Assembly: GCF_900660525.1 (NCBI RefSeq)
Contig: NZ_LR214970.1
Location: 310,001 to 374,000 of the forward strand
DNA: 64,000 bases
Direction of reading: 5' to 3'
Origin: Mycoplasmopsis bovigenitalium
GTDB lineage: Bacteria; Bacillota_I; Bacilli_A; Mycoplasmatales; Metamycoplasmataceae
This document shows positions 1 through 10,801 of the stretch, piece by piece (the first letter of the stretch is position 1; every line of letters starts with the position of its first letter). A program made the position numbers and the translations under genes. The notes under the pieces were generated by a model. It saw only the letters and a list, made by a program, of their open reading frames with translations. It had not been told where the DNA came from and searched no databases.

Positions 1-2
1 CT

Positions 3-1259
3 TTAAACCTTGTTGGTGGGGGCGGGCTTAGAAACTTTTCAATTGTTGCACTAGGAATTAGCCCATTTATTAATGCCTCATTAATCATGTCAATTTTGCA
101 AACTAGAGTTTTCCCACCTATCCATAAATTAAGTCAAAGTGGACCATTAGGTAGAAAAAAACTTAATGTTATAACTCGTATATTAACGCTTTTAATTGCT
201 TTTCCACAAGCTATTATGCTTTCAAAATCGCTAGCTTCAGGTGAAAACCCATTTATTGAAATTATTCCAATGTATGGTCCTAAAACCCTTGAAGTTACAA
301 CATACTTAGTTGTTCCTATGATTTTGATTGGGGGGTCACTATTTTCCCTATTCATTGCTGAGCAAATTACTGACAAAGGTATTGGTAATGGTACATCACT
401 ATTAATTTTCATTGGAATGGCTTTTTCATTGCCTAACCAATTCAAACAAGCTATTAGTTACTTTATTGGTTCAGATTCTGCTTCAACATTATTTATCGGT
501 TCTTTAAATTTCATAACTTATATATTTATTTTTGCATTAACAATTTTCGTTGTAGCCCTTATTTACAATTCAGAACGTCATATTCCTATTCAACAAATTG
601 GAGCCGGCCGTTCAAAAAACCTTAAAGATATGGGGAAACTGCCAATTAAGTTGAACCCTGGCGGTGTTATGCCAATTATTTTCTCAACAATGGTTGTTTC
701 ATTCCCAATAATGATTGCCAGATTATTGCCAAGTGGTAATGCTGCAAAAGCTTGAATTGAACAATATTTACAATTTACTTCTCCTCTTGGATTGTCATTG
801 TTAGTTGTGATTACATTCTTCTTTAGCTATCTAATGGGTATTCAGCAATCAAGAATTGACAAAATAAGTGAAGATTTTGCAAAAAACTCAACATATATTC
901 CCGGAATTCAACCTGGCGAACAAACTGAGGATTATTTGTTCGCCATTGTATTGAGATTATGTACCTTTAGCGCATTTTATTTAGTTATACTTGCATCATT
1001 TCAATATTTACAAATCATTTTGATACATTGACCACCAGTAATTTCATTTGGTGGGACAAGCATAATGATTTTAGTATCGGTTGCTATTGAAACTATTGAT
1101 CAATTTAAAGCTAGATTAAAATCATCTAATTTATCAAAACAAAAACAATTATCTCGTCAAATTAGCGACCAAATCGCATATGAAAAAACATATGAAGAAC
1201 ACGGTCCAGAGAAAAAAGAAACTATTAAAAAACCAAACAGGGATGGATTATTATGATAA
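3..1259 (+). CDS. secY: Protein translocase subunit SecY (5' end outside window)
   Basis: Core channel subunit of the Sec translocon, which moves or inserts proteins across the membrane. The window opens inside the gene, near the plug region: a glycine run is followed by LRNFSIVALGISPFINAS, typical of SecY TM2. Further hydrophobic segments and the cytoplasmic loop ERHIPIQQIG are visible. In-frame TGA codons at 753, 1029 and 1254 must be Trp. The last codons are TGA then TAA, so the stop is 1257-1259. The gene overlaps adk by 7 nt, as expected in the spc-type operon. The start codon is not in the window. Confidence 0.97.
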
Positions 1260-1909
1260 CAACAAAAAACAGCAAACCGAATATGGTTTTTATGGGCCCT
1301 CCTGGTGTTGGAAAAGGCACAGTGGCTGCAATAATTGCAAACAACCACAATTATATTCACCTTTCAACAGGAAGTATTTTTCGTGAAGAAATTGCTAAAA
1401 AAAGCGATTTAGGATTAAAAGTTAGTGAAATAGTTAAATCGGGGCAATATGTTCCAGATGATGTTACTAATGAAATAGTAAAAAATAAATTAATAGAATT
1501 AATGAGCGAAAATAAAGTTGTAATTTTAGATGGTTATCCAAGAACAATTAATCAAGCTCAATTTCTTGATTCAATAACTGGTTTTAACTATAAAGTTATT
1601 TCTTTATTTGCGAATGAAGATCTTGTTTTAAAAAGACTTTCAGGTCGAAGATTTTGCCCAAAATGCAATGCAGGTTACCATATAGAATACATGCCTTCTA
1701 AACTAATTGATAAGTGTGAAAAAGACAACTTTGATCTAATTACAAGAAGAGATGATACTATTGAATCTATCAAGGTAAGACAAAATATATACCATGAATC
1801 AACTCAACCATTATTAGATTTTTATGCAAGTCAAAACAGAATAATTTCTATTGATGCAAATGGCAACGCTAGTGATATAGCTGTTGATGTGATCAACAAA
1901 GTTAAGTAA
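1253..1909 (+). CDS. adk: Adenylate kinase
   Basis: Converts ATP + AMP to 2 ADP in the cytoplasm. The 218-aa product has the P-loop GPPGVGKGT (residues 15-23), the LDGYPR motif and the long LID of the bacterial type. The LID has a zinc site of the Cys-Cys-Cys-Asp pattern: C135, C138, C155 and D158, as in Bacillus adenylate kinase. The start lies inside the secY end, so the two are probably translationally coupled. Length is normal. A terminator follows directly. Confidence 0.98.
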   Translation: MITTKNSKPNMVFMGPPGVGKGTVAAIIANNHNYIHLSTGSIFREEIAKKSDLGLKVSEIVKSGQYVPDDVTNEIVKNKLIELMSENKVVILDGYPRTINQAQFLDSITGFNYKVISLFANEDLVLKRLSGRRFCPKCNAGYHIEYMPSKLIDKCEKDNFDLITRRDDTIESIKVRQNIYHESTQPLLDFYASQNRIISIDANGNASDIAVDVINKVK

Positions 1910-1912
1910 TTT

Positions 1913-1937
1913 AAAGCCGCTTATTCGGCTTTTTATT
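1913..1937 (+). terminator. Rho-independent terminator after adk
   Basis: Stem AAAGCCG / CGGCTTT with loop CTTATT, followed by a T-rich run. It ends the secY-adk transcript and separates it from the map-infA group. Confidence 0.85.
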
Positions 1938-2317
1938 ATCATTTTTTTGACGCAAGTGATCAGTTAAAGAGTAATAATAAATTGCATTTTTTGCTTAAAA
2001 ATAACCCAAATTTAACTATAAAATACTAAAATTAAAGAATAAATAACTAATAAATTTGAATAATTTTTACAATAAAAATTTCAAGAATGCTAATATTTAG
2101 GAAAAACTTATTTTGTTAATTTTTAATTAAAATTTTGCAAATTAATAAATAAATTTATTAAAAAAAATACTCAAAAATACTCAAAAAAAATTATTCAAAT
2201 GAACCCATTAAAAATTGATGATTTACAATAAATAAAATAAATATTAAATTTATTATCAAAAATTAAAATATTTGGTAATATATGTATGTTATATTTATAT
2301 AACATTAGGGAAACAAG
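1938..2317. other. AT-rich non-coding gap before map
   Basis: About 380 nt with no convincing reading frame on either strand. Just before map there is an 8-bp perfect inverted repeat, ATGTTATA-TTTA-TATAACAT (2286-2305). It could be an operator, part of a promoter, or simply AT-rich sequence. No gene or RNA is recognised here. Confidence 0.5.
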
Positions 2318-3067
2318 ATGATATATTACAAAAATCCAATTGAAATAGAAAATATAACTAAATCTTGTCAAATCCTGGCAGAAGTTAAACAAATTGTTTA
2401 CGATAACATAAGACCCGGAATTTCATTAAAAGAACTGGATTCAATCGCTTTTAATGAAATAGTAAAAAGAGGTGCAAAACCAGCATTTTTAGGTTTATAC
2501 GGTTTTCCCGCCACAATGTGCATCTCAGTAAATGAAGAATTGATCCATGGCATACCTAGTGATTATGTACTAAAAGATGGGGATATTGTTTCCTGTGACT
2601 TAGGTTGTACATATAAAGGTATGAATAGTGACAGCGCCTTTACAAAAGGTGTTGGAACTATTTCACCAATTAATAAAAAATTAATTAATGTGGCAAAACA
2701 AGCTTTTGAAGCTGGATTAGCTGCTATTAAACCTGGGGCAAGAGTAGGCGATATAAGCTATGCGATTGGTCAGGTAATTAAAAAAAACAATTTTTATACA
2801 CCATCGGAATATTGCGGTCATGGCATTGGTTACAATGTTCATGAAGATCCAGATGTTTATAATGATGGCTACAGAGGCAGCGGACCACTTCTAAGAGATG
2901 GAATGGTCATTTGCATTGAACCAATGGTTATGCAAAAAAACGCTAGAATAAAAATGAAAAGCGATGGTTGAACTATTGTTAGCGCTAGTGGTTTAACAAA
3001 TTCGCATTATGAACACACTGTACTCATTAAAAACGGAAAGGGCGTTGTATTAACGAAAGGAATATAA
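2318..3067 (+). CDS. map: Type I methionine aminopeptidase
   Basis: Removes the initiator methionine from nascent proteins. The 249-aa protein shows the metal ligands of the family: Asp pair in CDLGCTYKGMNSDSAFT, His in GHGIGYNVHEDPDV, Glu in CIEPMV and Glu in HYEHTV. A TGA at 2969 is read as Trp (SDGWTIVSA). The stop at 3065 abuts the infA start. Position between adk and infA is the standard ribosomal-operon order, although here a terminator and a 400-nt gap separate it from adk. Confidence 0.97.
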
Positions 3068-3283
3068 ATGGCAAAAGATGCTATTAAATTTAAAGCCGTT
3101 GTTAAACAAGCTTTTTCAACTGATGAATATGAAGTTGAATTAGAAAACGGCATGGTAATTAAAGCTCACATATCAGGAAAAATGCGTGTAAACCACATAA
3201 GAATTTTGCCTGGTGATTCAGTAGATGTAGAAATTAGTCCATACAACTTACAACTTGGACGTATTATCTATCGTCATAAATAA
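3068..3283 (+). CDS. infA: Translation initiation factor IF-1
   Basis: Small OB-fold protein that binds the 30S A site during initiation. The 71-aa length and the sequence match the family: [31 protein letters not shown], then the conserved [12 protein letters not shown] segment. It starts immediately after the map stop and is followed by rpmJ with a GGAG ribosome-binding site between them. Confidence 0.98.
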   Translation: MAKDAIKFKAVVKQAFSTDEYEVELENGMVIKAHISGKMRVNHIRILPGDSVDVEISPYNLQLGRIIYRHK

Positions 3284-3292
3284 GGAGAAAAC

Positions 3293-3406
3293 ATGAAAGT
3301 TAGAGCTAGTGTAAAAAGAATGTGCAAAGATTGTCGTGTTATCAAACGTAGAGGAATTATTAGAATCATCTGCGCTCAACCAAAACACAAACAAAGACAA
3401 GGATAG
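3293..3406 (+). CDS. rpmJ: 50S ribosomal protein L36
   Basis: A 37-aa protein beginning [14 protein letters not shown], with the zinc-ribbon residues of L36: CKDC, a later Cys (IICAQ) and the terminal HKQRQG. The AAGGAG site 8 nt upstream and the position between infA and rpsM confirm it. Confidence 0.98.
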   Translation: MKVRASVKRMCKDCRVIKRRGIIRIICAQPKHKQRQG

Positions 3407-3414
3407 GAATATAA

Positions 3415-3780
3415 ATGGCTAGAATTTTAAATATTGAGATACCTAATAACAAACGTGTAGTTGTTTCATTAACTTACATTTTTGGAATTGGGCCAACAAG
3501 AGCAAAAGAAATACTTGCTAAAGCTAAAATCGACGAAAACATTAGAGTAAAAGACTTAACAGAAGAACAACTTTCAGCAATTCGTGAAGCTGCTAGAGAA
3601 TACCAAACTGAAGGTGATTTACACCGTGAAGTATCACTAAACATCAAACGTTTAATGGAAATTAAATGCTACCGTGGCATGAGACACCGTAAAGGTCTAC
3701 CAGTAAGAGGTCAATCAACAAAAAGTAACGCTCGTACACGTAAAGGACCAAGAAAAACCGTTGCAGGTAAGAAAAAATAA
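3415..3780 (+). CDS. rpsM: 30S ribosomal protein S13
   Basis: Small-subunit head protein contacting the P-site tRNA. 121 aa, beginning [21 protein letters not shown] with the [10 protein letters not shown] helix-hairpin motif. The basic C-terminal tail contains the conserved [11 protein letters not shown] and TRKGPRKT segments. Normal length and operon position. Confidence 0.98.
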   Translation: MARILNIEIPNNKRVVVSLTYIFGIGPTRAKEILAKAKIDENIRVKDLTEEQLSAIREAAREYQTEGDLHREVSLNIKRLMEIKCYRGMRHRKGLPVRGQSTKSNARTRKGPRKTVAGKKK

Positions 3781-3793
3781 TTAGGAGTTAATT

Positions 3794-4201
3794 ATGGCTA
3801 CAACTAAAAATACTAAAGTAAAAAAATCTAAAAAAAGACCTGTTGTTAGTGGTGTTGCACACATCCACTCAACAAACCAAAACACAATTGTTACTTTTGC
3901 TGACGAACAAGGAAACGTTGTTGCTTGATCATCATCAGGAGCTATTGGTTACAAAGGTTCTAAGAAAAAAACCCCTTATGCTGCAGGTTTAGCTGCTCAA
4001 GCTGCTACAGAATTAGCTAAAGAACATGGTATGAAAACTGTTAGAGTCGAATTAAAAGGTTTAGGTGCTGGTAAAGATGCTGCTCGTAAACAAATTGAAG
4101 TTTCTGGAATTACAGTTACTGAAATTAAGGATGTTACACCTGTACCTCACAATGGTACAAGACCTCCAAAACGTATTCTAAAACGCGAAAAAATGAGATA
4201 G
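3794..4201 (+). CDS. rpsK: 30S ribosomal protein S11
   Basis: Platform protein of the 30S subunit; 135 aa. Visible are the lysine-rich N-terminus, [14 protein letters not shown], the [13 protein letters not shown] segment and the C-terminal [14 protein letters not shown] signature. A TGA at 3926 codes Trp within VVAWSS. The start has TTAGGAG upstream. The gene stops 25 nt before rpoA. Confidence 0.98.
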
Positions 4202-4226
4202 AGATAAATAACCTAAGGAGGAAAAT

Positions 4227-5246
4227 ATGGAAAAAATGGCAAAACTTGAATATACACAAGTTGACACTATTAACTCAAATACAAAAGATGTTAATACAAC
4301 TACTTTTGCTGTCCAACCTCTAGAAAGAGGATTTGGGCAAACAGTTGCTGTTGCATTGAGAAGAGTGCTTCTTTCAAACATTACTTCATTAGCAATGTGC
4401 GGAGTTAAAATTGAGGGTGTTGAGCATGAATTCCAAGTTATAAATGGTGTTGTAGAAGATGTTACAGCATTAATTATGAACTTGCGTAAAGTTAAATTTC
4501 AATACAAACCTGAATTGGTTAATGATGATGAAATAATTAAGGTTGTTCTTTATGCAGATCAACCAGGTGAAGTAACATCAAGAAGTCTTCAAGTTATTAA
4601 TTCAAATGTTGAAATAACAAGTAAATCTGTTCACTTAGCAACAGTTAGTGCTAAAGGTTCATTACACTTAGAAATGTATCTAAGAGCAGGCCGTGGCTAT
4701 GTTCCAAGTGAAAAAAACAAAAAACTTATTGCTTCAGTAAACTTCTTAAATCAAATTCAATCAGGAATCAAAAAAGGTATTTTAATTGCGACCGATTCAA
4801 ACTTTAGTCCAATTGAAAACGTAAATTATTCAGTTAGCGAATTAAACTCTGCTTCAACTGATATTGAAGAAAAACTAGAGTTTAACATTACCACCGATGG
4901 AACTGTTGCTGCAAAAGACGCTCTAAAACAAGCTTGTGAAATTTTAGCTGCTCACTTTACTGTTATTGGTAAAGTTGAAGATATGGTTGTTGAATCAATT
5001 TTCAAACAAGATGAAATTGTTGGTGACGAAGAAAAAGAAGAAAATGATTATGATATTTCTCAATTAAATCTTTCTGTTCGTTCATTGAATGCTTTAAGAA
5101 AAATTGGTCGTTCAACACTATCTCAAATTGCTGCTATGACATATGAAGAATTAGAAAATACTAAAAACTTAGGTAGAAAATCTCTTGATGAAATTGTTGC
5201 AAAATTAAGAGAATTCGGTTTCGAATTAACTAAAGGAGAAGAATAA
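4227..5246 (+). CDS. rpoA: DNA-directed RNA polymerase subunit alpha
   Basis: Assembly platform of RNA polymerase. 339 aa, with an N-terminal dimerisation domain (LERGFGQTVAVALRRVLLS around residues 30-50). The C-terminal domain ends NLGRKSLDEIVAKLREFG, the helix-hairpin-helix that binds DNA and activators. The start at 4227 is supported by AAGGAGG. A second ATG three codons later is possible. It overlaps rplQ by one nucleotide (TAATG). Confidence 0.98.
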   Translation: MEKMAKLEYTQVDTINSNTKDVNTTTFAVQPLERGFGQTVAVALRRVLLSNITSLAMCGVKIEGVEHEFQVINGVVEDVTALIMNLRKVKFQYKPELVNDDEIIKVVLYADQPGEVTSRSLQVINSNVEITSKSVHLATVSAKGSLHLEMYLRAGRGYVPSEKNKKLIASVNFLNQIQSGIKKGILIATDSNFSPIENVNYSVSELNSASTDIEEKLEFNITTDGTVAAKDALKQACEILAAHFTVIGKVEDMVVESIFKQDEIVGDEEKEENDYDISQLNLSVRSLNALRKIGRSTLSQIAAMTYEELENTKNLGRKSLDEIVAKLREFGFELTKGEE

Positions 5247-5608
5247 TGGCTAATCCAAAACAAATTTACAGTCGTGATACTAAATGAAGAACTGGTGTTA
5301 TTCGTACATTAGTTAGTGAATTATTCAAAAATGGCCGTATCACAACAACTTTAACTCGTGCAAAAGAATTACGTCGTCACGCAGAAAAACTAATTACAAA
5401 AGCAAAAAACCCAACTCTAGCAAATCGTCGTGCAGTAGCTTCAGTATTACGTCCAACTCTTGTGAATGAAAAAGATACAGTTCTAAAACATTTATTTGAC
5501 ACAATTGCGCCTAAATACGCCCAAAGAAACGGTGGATACACACGTATTTACAAAATTGTTTCTCGTCAAGGTGACTCTGCACCTATGGCTATTATTGAAT
5601 TAGTTTAA
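5246..5608 (+). CDS. rplQ: 50S ribosomal protein L17
   Basis: 120-aa large-subunit protein near the exit tunnel. It starts [17 protein letters not shown] (Trp from TGA) and contains the conserved [18 protein letters not shown]-like segment, then [10 protein letters not shown]. It shares the A of TAATG with the rpoA stop, indicating coupling. It closes the ribosomal operon; a terminator follows about 30 nt downstream. Confidence 0.97.
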
Positions 5609-5638
5609 CTAATTGTTTTCACTTTAATTACCAATCTT

Positions 5639-5663
5639 AAATCAGCTTGCGAGCTGATTTTTT
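5639..5663 (+). terminator. Terminator of the ribosomal-protein operon
   Basis: Nine-base-pair stem AAATCAGCT / AGCTGATTT with loop TGCG, then a T run. Confidence 0.9.
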
Positions 5664-5689
5664 CTTTACAATATAATCATAATTTAATA

Positions 5690-5695
5690 TATACT
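5690..5695 (+). promoter_or_regulatory. Putative -10 box for the 5.7 kb gene
   Basis: TATACT lies 8 nt before the ATG at 5704, and a TATAAT is at 5672-5677. With the nearer box the transcript would begin almost at the start codon. No ribosome-binding site is visible, so the mRNA may be leaderless. Inference from sequence only. Confidence 0.4.
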
Positions 5696-5703
5696 ATTAA
5701 AAT

Positions 5704-8112
5704 ATGGCTAAAAACAAAAATATATTTTCATTAGAACAATATTTCAAAAATAATAACACTTCTTACTCTGAAATATCGAATCTTACTTTGCATAGAAATT
5801 CAGCTAATGCATTTTTAGTTTTAGATGAAGAAAGCGAATTTGCAAATGGAGAAATAAAAAAAATTATCAAGTCAAATTACGCGATAAAAACATTGAATTA
5901 TTTCAATGAAAATAGCGAATTAATACAAAGTGTTAACCACAAAGAAATACTTGATTTAATATCATTTTTCAATCTAAATAGTGTCAACTTAAAATTTGAC
6001 ACAATTCCTCTTGCTAGCGAGTATAACCGGATTGTTGACAATTATTTTGCTTCTAAAAAGAAGATTGATTTTTTGACAAGCCTTTTTGAAGAAAATCAAT
6101 ACAAAATTCAAAGCTTATTACTAAAATTACTTAAAGAAAATACAAACGAAATATATGGCGAATTAGTTGACTATAAACGCGAACACAAACAATTTCAAAA
6201 TAAACTACTTAAATTAATCAACCAAGACTCATTTGATGAATTAGAATCCCTTGTTAACAAACACGTTGATTATTTTGAATGATTTTTTGAAAATTTAGTT
6301 TCCAAATTTGTTTCTATTATCAATAAAATAAATACATTGGTAAAAAAACTATCGCATAACTACTTTAACAGTGATGAATTAAAAGCTAAAATTAAACTTA
6401 AAACCAACTATTCTAGACTAAAAATGCTTAAACAAATGTCTAAAACTTCTAAGGAATCGTTAAAGCGTAAATGTTTCATTCGCGATATGAATAAAGACAT
6501 TGAATTTCTTGAAAAATACCGCTCAAACAGCGAAAAAACCACTAAAAAACACATACGCAATTTAATTTTCAAATATACAAAATCAAGCAAATTAGATAAG
6601 CAAAAACTAAACATTTTTTCAACAACCTCTTATCAATATTGACAAATATATAAATCAATTTCAGTGTTAAAAGCTGTTAAAAAAGAAATGAAATATAGTG
6701 AACCAAAATTAAGACATTTATCATTGGAAAATATTGCTGATTTAAACACTTATATAAACTCAAAAATATCATTATTTATTTACAATAACCTTGCCGATTC
6801 AAGCTTACGAGATAAAAAAATTAAAAAAATGGCTATTGATTCAATCATAAACAAAGAATTTTATTTAGATTTAAGTCAATATATTGAATTGAGTAGGTCA
6901 AACGAGGAAATAATATGTGATGAAATTCGAAAGTTAAAAAATAAAGTTAAAAAAGAAAAATCTAAATCTCTAAATGTTTTTGGTATTGAATCTTATGATG
7001 CGGAAATTAATAAGTTGCAAAACCAAACTGAATTAGAATCTGCAAGAATTGATTGAAACTTAATGTTGCAAAGTCAGGAACTTAAAAATAAAATTTTGCA
7101 ATCACAAATAATAAACACTAATGCCAAAAATATTCAAAATGTCAACTTATCTTTAACCAATATAACTAAAAATATAAGCAAAAAAATTAAGAGCATTATT
7201 GACCAAAACCAATCAAAAAACACAAAACCACTTGGCAATATTTTAGAACCAATTAGAAATATATATTGAGTATATAAATCAATTTCATTTGTTTTCGAAT
7301 ATATTGGTTTTATAAGGGAATTGGTATTTAATAAGTATGATTTTAAAAACAAAAAAATCACTTACATTGATGTGTTTTTAAGGCTTTCTGAAATTATTGA
7401 GACAATGTCGTTCAGTAGTAAAGCATTGATTAAACCATTAAATAATATTTCGAATATTTCAAAATATAAAATGGGGCTTTTATCACGCTTATTTAATGAC
7501 TCAAAAATATTGTTTATTAACGACGATAAACAAATTATTGATCACAAATTAAAAAATGAATTTTTAAGAATCACTGGCGACTTGTGTAAACAAAATAAAA
7601 TTACTTATTGCTTTATCACCTCAAATCTTGAGTTAATAAAGCAAAATAATTTTGATAGTATTTTTGTTTTTTTTAATAATAAACTTATTGAATTTGGTCG
7701 AATTAAAAAAGTTCTATCAAATCCACTTCATCCTATTTTTAAATCCTATATGAGTGCTCAAAATATTGATAAATTTAAGCAAGATAACATAAAAGAGTAT
7801 GAATTTCCTGAAATATACGAGATGTCTCCGGGACAATCAATTATAGCTAGTTATAACATGTTTAAAAAACTTAGCTCTGAGGGAACAGATGGTAATGGAT
7901 TGAATGAAACAATTGAAAAAACAACAATAATTGACTTGGAATCAAGCTTTAACTATAAAGACACATTAATTGTTGATCTTGACCAGTATAACACTTATTC
8001 AGCGAACTTGGAAAACACCCAAAATATAACTCGCGAATTCATTTTGTACAATGAAAATAATGAAAAAAATCAATCAGATACTGTTTTTATTGACAATGTT
8101 GACGCATTCTAG
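5704..8112 (+). CDS. Degenerate OppF-like ABC ATPase with a large insertion
   Basis: One 802-aa frame once TGA is read as Trp. The last 250 residues follow the layout of oligopeptide-transporter ATPases: LLSRLFNDSKILFIND where Walker B is expected, then TYCFITSNLELIKQ, then SNPLHPIFKSYM, the classical Opp/Dpp tail. Mycoplasma OppF proteins are known to be long, with a big insertion; here Lys/Asn-rich helical sequence fills residues 100-550. The N-terminus has no P-loop (AFLVLDEESEFANGEIKK where GESGSGKST would lie), and no LSGGQ signature is visible. It is unlikely to hydrolyse ATP. No oppABCD genes are nearby. Function unknown: a scaffold, or a decayed but still open paralogue. Confidence 0.6.
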
Positions 8113-8133
8113 CAAGCATGACTTGCTTTTTTT
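8111..8133 (+). terminator. Terminator after the ABC-like gene
   Basis: Stem AGCAAG / CTTGCT, loop CATGA, then seven T residues. It overlaps the stop codon by two bases. Confidence 0.88.
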
Positions 8134-8254
8134 ACTAATTTATTCAAAATACATTGATATGCGTAAAAATTTATATCAATTTTAATTGGCACAAAAGTCC
8201 CAATTTTATAGAACAAGACTACAAACAATGAGAATTAAAAATTATATAATTTGG

Positions 8255-8260
8255 TATAAT
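8255..8260 (+). promoter_or_regulatory. Putative -10 box of the valS operon
   Basis: TATAAT at 8255-8260, with another at 8245-8250, about 40 nt before the valS start. No convincing -35 box is seen. The leader is too short for a T-box, and no T-box sequence is present. Confidence 0.5.
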
Positions 8261-8299
8261 GTATAAATAAATATTAATAATGGTCTTGGAGTAGTTAAA

Positions 8300-10801
8300 A
8301 TGTCAATAAATAATGCATATGAACCAAAAAAATTTGAGTTTAAAATAGCAAAAAAATGAAAATCAAAAAAATTTTTTAGTAGCCATGACGTTACTAAAAA
8401 ACCTTTTACTATTATTTTACCTCCGCCCAATGTTACTGGTAAATTACACATTGGCCATGCTTTAAATGTTTCAATCCAGGACGCGATAATTAGATATAAA
8501 AAACTAAAGGGATTTGATGTTTTTTATGTTGCTGGTATGGACCATGCCGGGATCGCTACTCAAAGCAAGGTTGAGAGCAACATATACAAAAGCAGTGGAA
8601 AAACAAGACACGATTTTGGCAGAGATGAATTTTTAAAAATAATTTGAGATTGAAAACGCGAATATTCAAAAACAATAAGAACTCAATGAGAAGCAATGGG
8701 ATTAGGCTTAGATTATCAACGCGAACGTTTTACACTAGACAAAAAATCAAATAAAGCTGTTAATAATGCATTTATCAAGTTTCATAATGAGGGCTTAATT
8801 TATCGAGATATTAAGGCAGTAAGTTGAGATCCAAAATTAAAAACGGCTCTTTCTAATATTGAAGTTATTCCGCGCCCTACTGAGCAAAATCTTTTGTACA
8901 TTAAATATTTTATTGAAAATGAGCAAAATTATCTTACTGTTGCGACAGTGCGACCTGAAACAATGCTTTCAGACGTCGCAGTTATTTTTAACCCCAAAGA
9001 CAAAAGATATATACATCTAGAAGGCAAAAATGTTATTCACCCACTAACTGGCAAAAAAATACCAGTAATTGCTGACCCACATGCTGAGATCGAATTTGGA
9101 ACCGGTCTTATGAAACTATCAGCACATGCAGAGGTTGATATTGACTTAATTAAAAAACATAATTTACAGGTCATTGAAACGATTGATAAAAATGGTTATA
9201 TTAATTGCCCTAATTCACAATTTGATAAATTAGAAAGGTTTTTGGCTCGAAAAAAAATCCAAGAATATTTATCGGATAATGGTTTTATTGAAAAAATTGA
9301 AAAAACTACATCAAATGTTGGTTATTCAGAACGAAGCGGCGAACCAATCGAAATATTAGTCATGCCTCAATGATTCGTTAAAATGGAAAAATTTAACAAT
9401 ATGATTCTTGAACATCTAAAATCAAAAGATTCGGTCAAATTTTTCCCTAAAAGATTTAAGTCTACTTTAAGAACTTGAATGCAAAATGCATACGATTGAA
9501 CAATATCGCGTCAATTATGATGAGGTCACAGAATACCAGCATGGTATAAAGATGATCAAATTAAAGTTCAAATTAAATCACCTGGAGAAGGCTGACAACA
9601 AGATAATGATGTATTAGACACTTGATTTTCATCTGGTTTAGCTCCTTTTTCATTTTTAGGTTGACCAAATAAAGACCCCGAAAAACTTCTGGATAGATAT
9701 TTCCCAACTTCATTACTAGTTACTGGTTATGATATTATCTTTTTTTGGGTTGCTAGAATGTACTTTTTATCACTTGAATTACAAAATAAAAAACCTTTTG
9801 AACAATTATTATTAACCGGACTTGTTCGTGATGAACAAGGCCGTAAAATGTCAAAATCTCTTGGCAATGGTATTGACCCAATGCAAGTTATTGATGAATA
9901 TGGAACTGACGCACTAAGATGATTTTTAACAACAAATACAACTCCTGGTTTTGACTTGCGATATTCAACAGAAAAAGTAAAATCAGCTTGAAGTTTGTGT
10001 AATAAACTTTGAAATATTGCTAAATATATTCAAAATTTACCCGAATCCAACCAAAAATTATCTGCTGCCGATAAATGAATGAACAATCGCTTAGTTCAAT
10101 TAAACAAATCTGTTGATAAAGCATTTAAAAATTATGAACTTACAATTGTTGGTTATGAACTAAACAAATTCATTTACAATGATTTTTCATCTTGATACGT
10201 TGAATTGTTAAAAATTCAGCCTAACAAAAAAGCTGCGTTAGCAAACTTTAAAAAATTACTGATTATTTTACACCCTTTATTGCCATTTATTACAGACCAT
10301 CTGTATAAATTATTGTTTAATGAAGAAATTTTAGAATCAAAACCACTTATGTTAAAAACTATTAACGATTCAAAAATCATTGATACTGAAAACATTATTA
10401 AAGCCGTAAAAATTTTACGTAAATATAGAGAAGATAAACAAATTAGTAAAAAAGAAGTTCTGAAATATTGTTTAAATATCCAAGCAAATGAATTTGTTTT
10501 GGATTCGATAACCAAATTAGCCAATGCTCAATATTTCGAAAACAAAGATTCAATGTTTGTTGATGGTGATTTGACTATTTATATCAATGAAAGCGAAGAA
10601 TTTAAACAACAATATGCACAAGAACTTAAAAAGAAAATTATATTTCTTGAAAGTGAAATTGCTCGCGCTCAATCTATGTTGAATAATCCAAACTTTATTA
10701 ATAAAGCACCAATTGAAAAAATTCAATTAGAAAAGCAAAAACTAGAAAAATTCAACTCTGAATTAGAACAATATAAAAAGGAGCTAGAATGAAAATATTA
10801 A
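8300..10801 (+). CDS. valS: Valyl-tRNA synthetase
   Basis: Charges tRNA-Val. The 833-aa class I synthetase has [15 protein letters not shown] (HIGH at residues 50-53), [10 protein letters not shown], a CP1 editing domain around residues 200-360 ([13 protein letters not shown]) and KMSKS at 516-520. It ends with the Lys/Glu-rich coiled-coil arm typical of ValRS. Many TGA Trp codons break the frame under the standard code. The start has a weak GGAG site. The C-terminus runs 13 nt into folD because the TGA at 10790 is sense and the true stop is TAA at 10799. Confidence 0.96.

Noticed and set aside
330-335. G6 run in secY as a possible phase switch
   Set aside because: It lies in an essential, in-frame gene (LIGGS) and is short; no alternative frame follows it.
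134-445. Open frame on the minus strand inside secY, and many similar ones elsewhere
   Set aside because: Antisense shadows of well-supported genes, with no ribosome-binding site and no recognisable sequence.
1910-2317. Hidden small gene or RNA in the gap before map
   Set aside because: No frame with start, ribosome-binding site and sensible composition on either strand; base composition is near pure AT.
8134-8299. T-box riboswitch before valS
   Set aside because: Gap is short and contains no T-box bulge sequence or specifier stem.
8300-10801. Apparent fragmentation of valS, pheT, comEC, pyk and others into short pieces
   Set aside because: All breaks are TGA codons at places where Trp is expected; they are single genes under the mycoplasma code, not pseudogenes.
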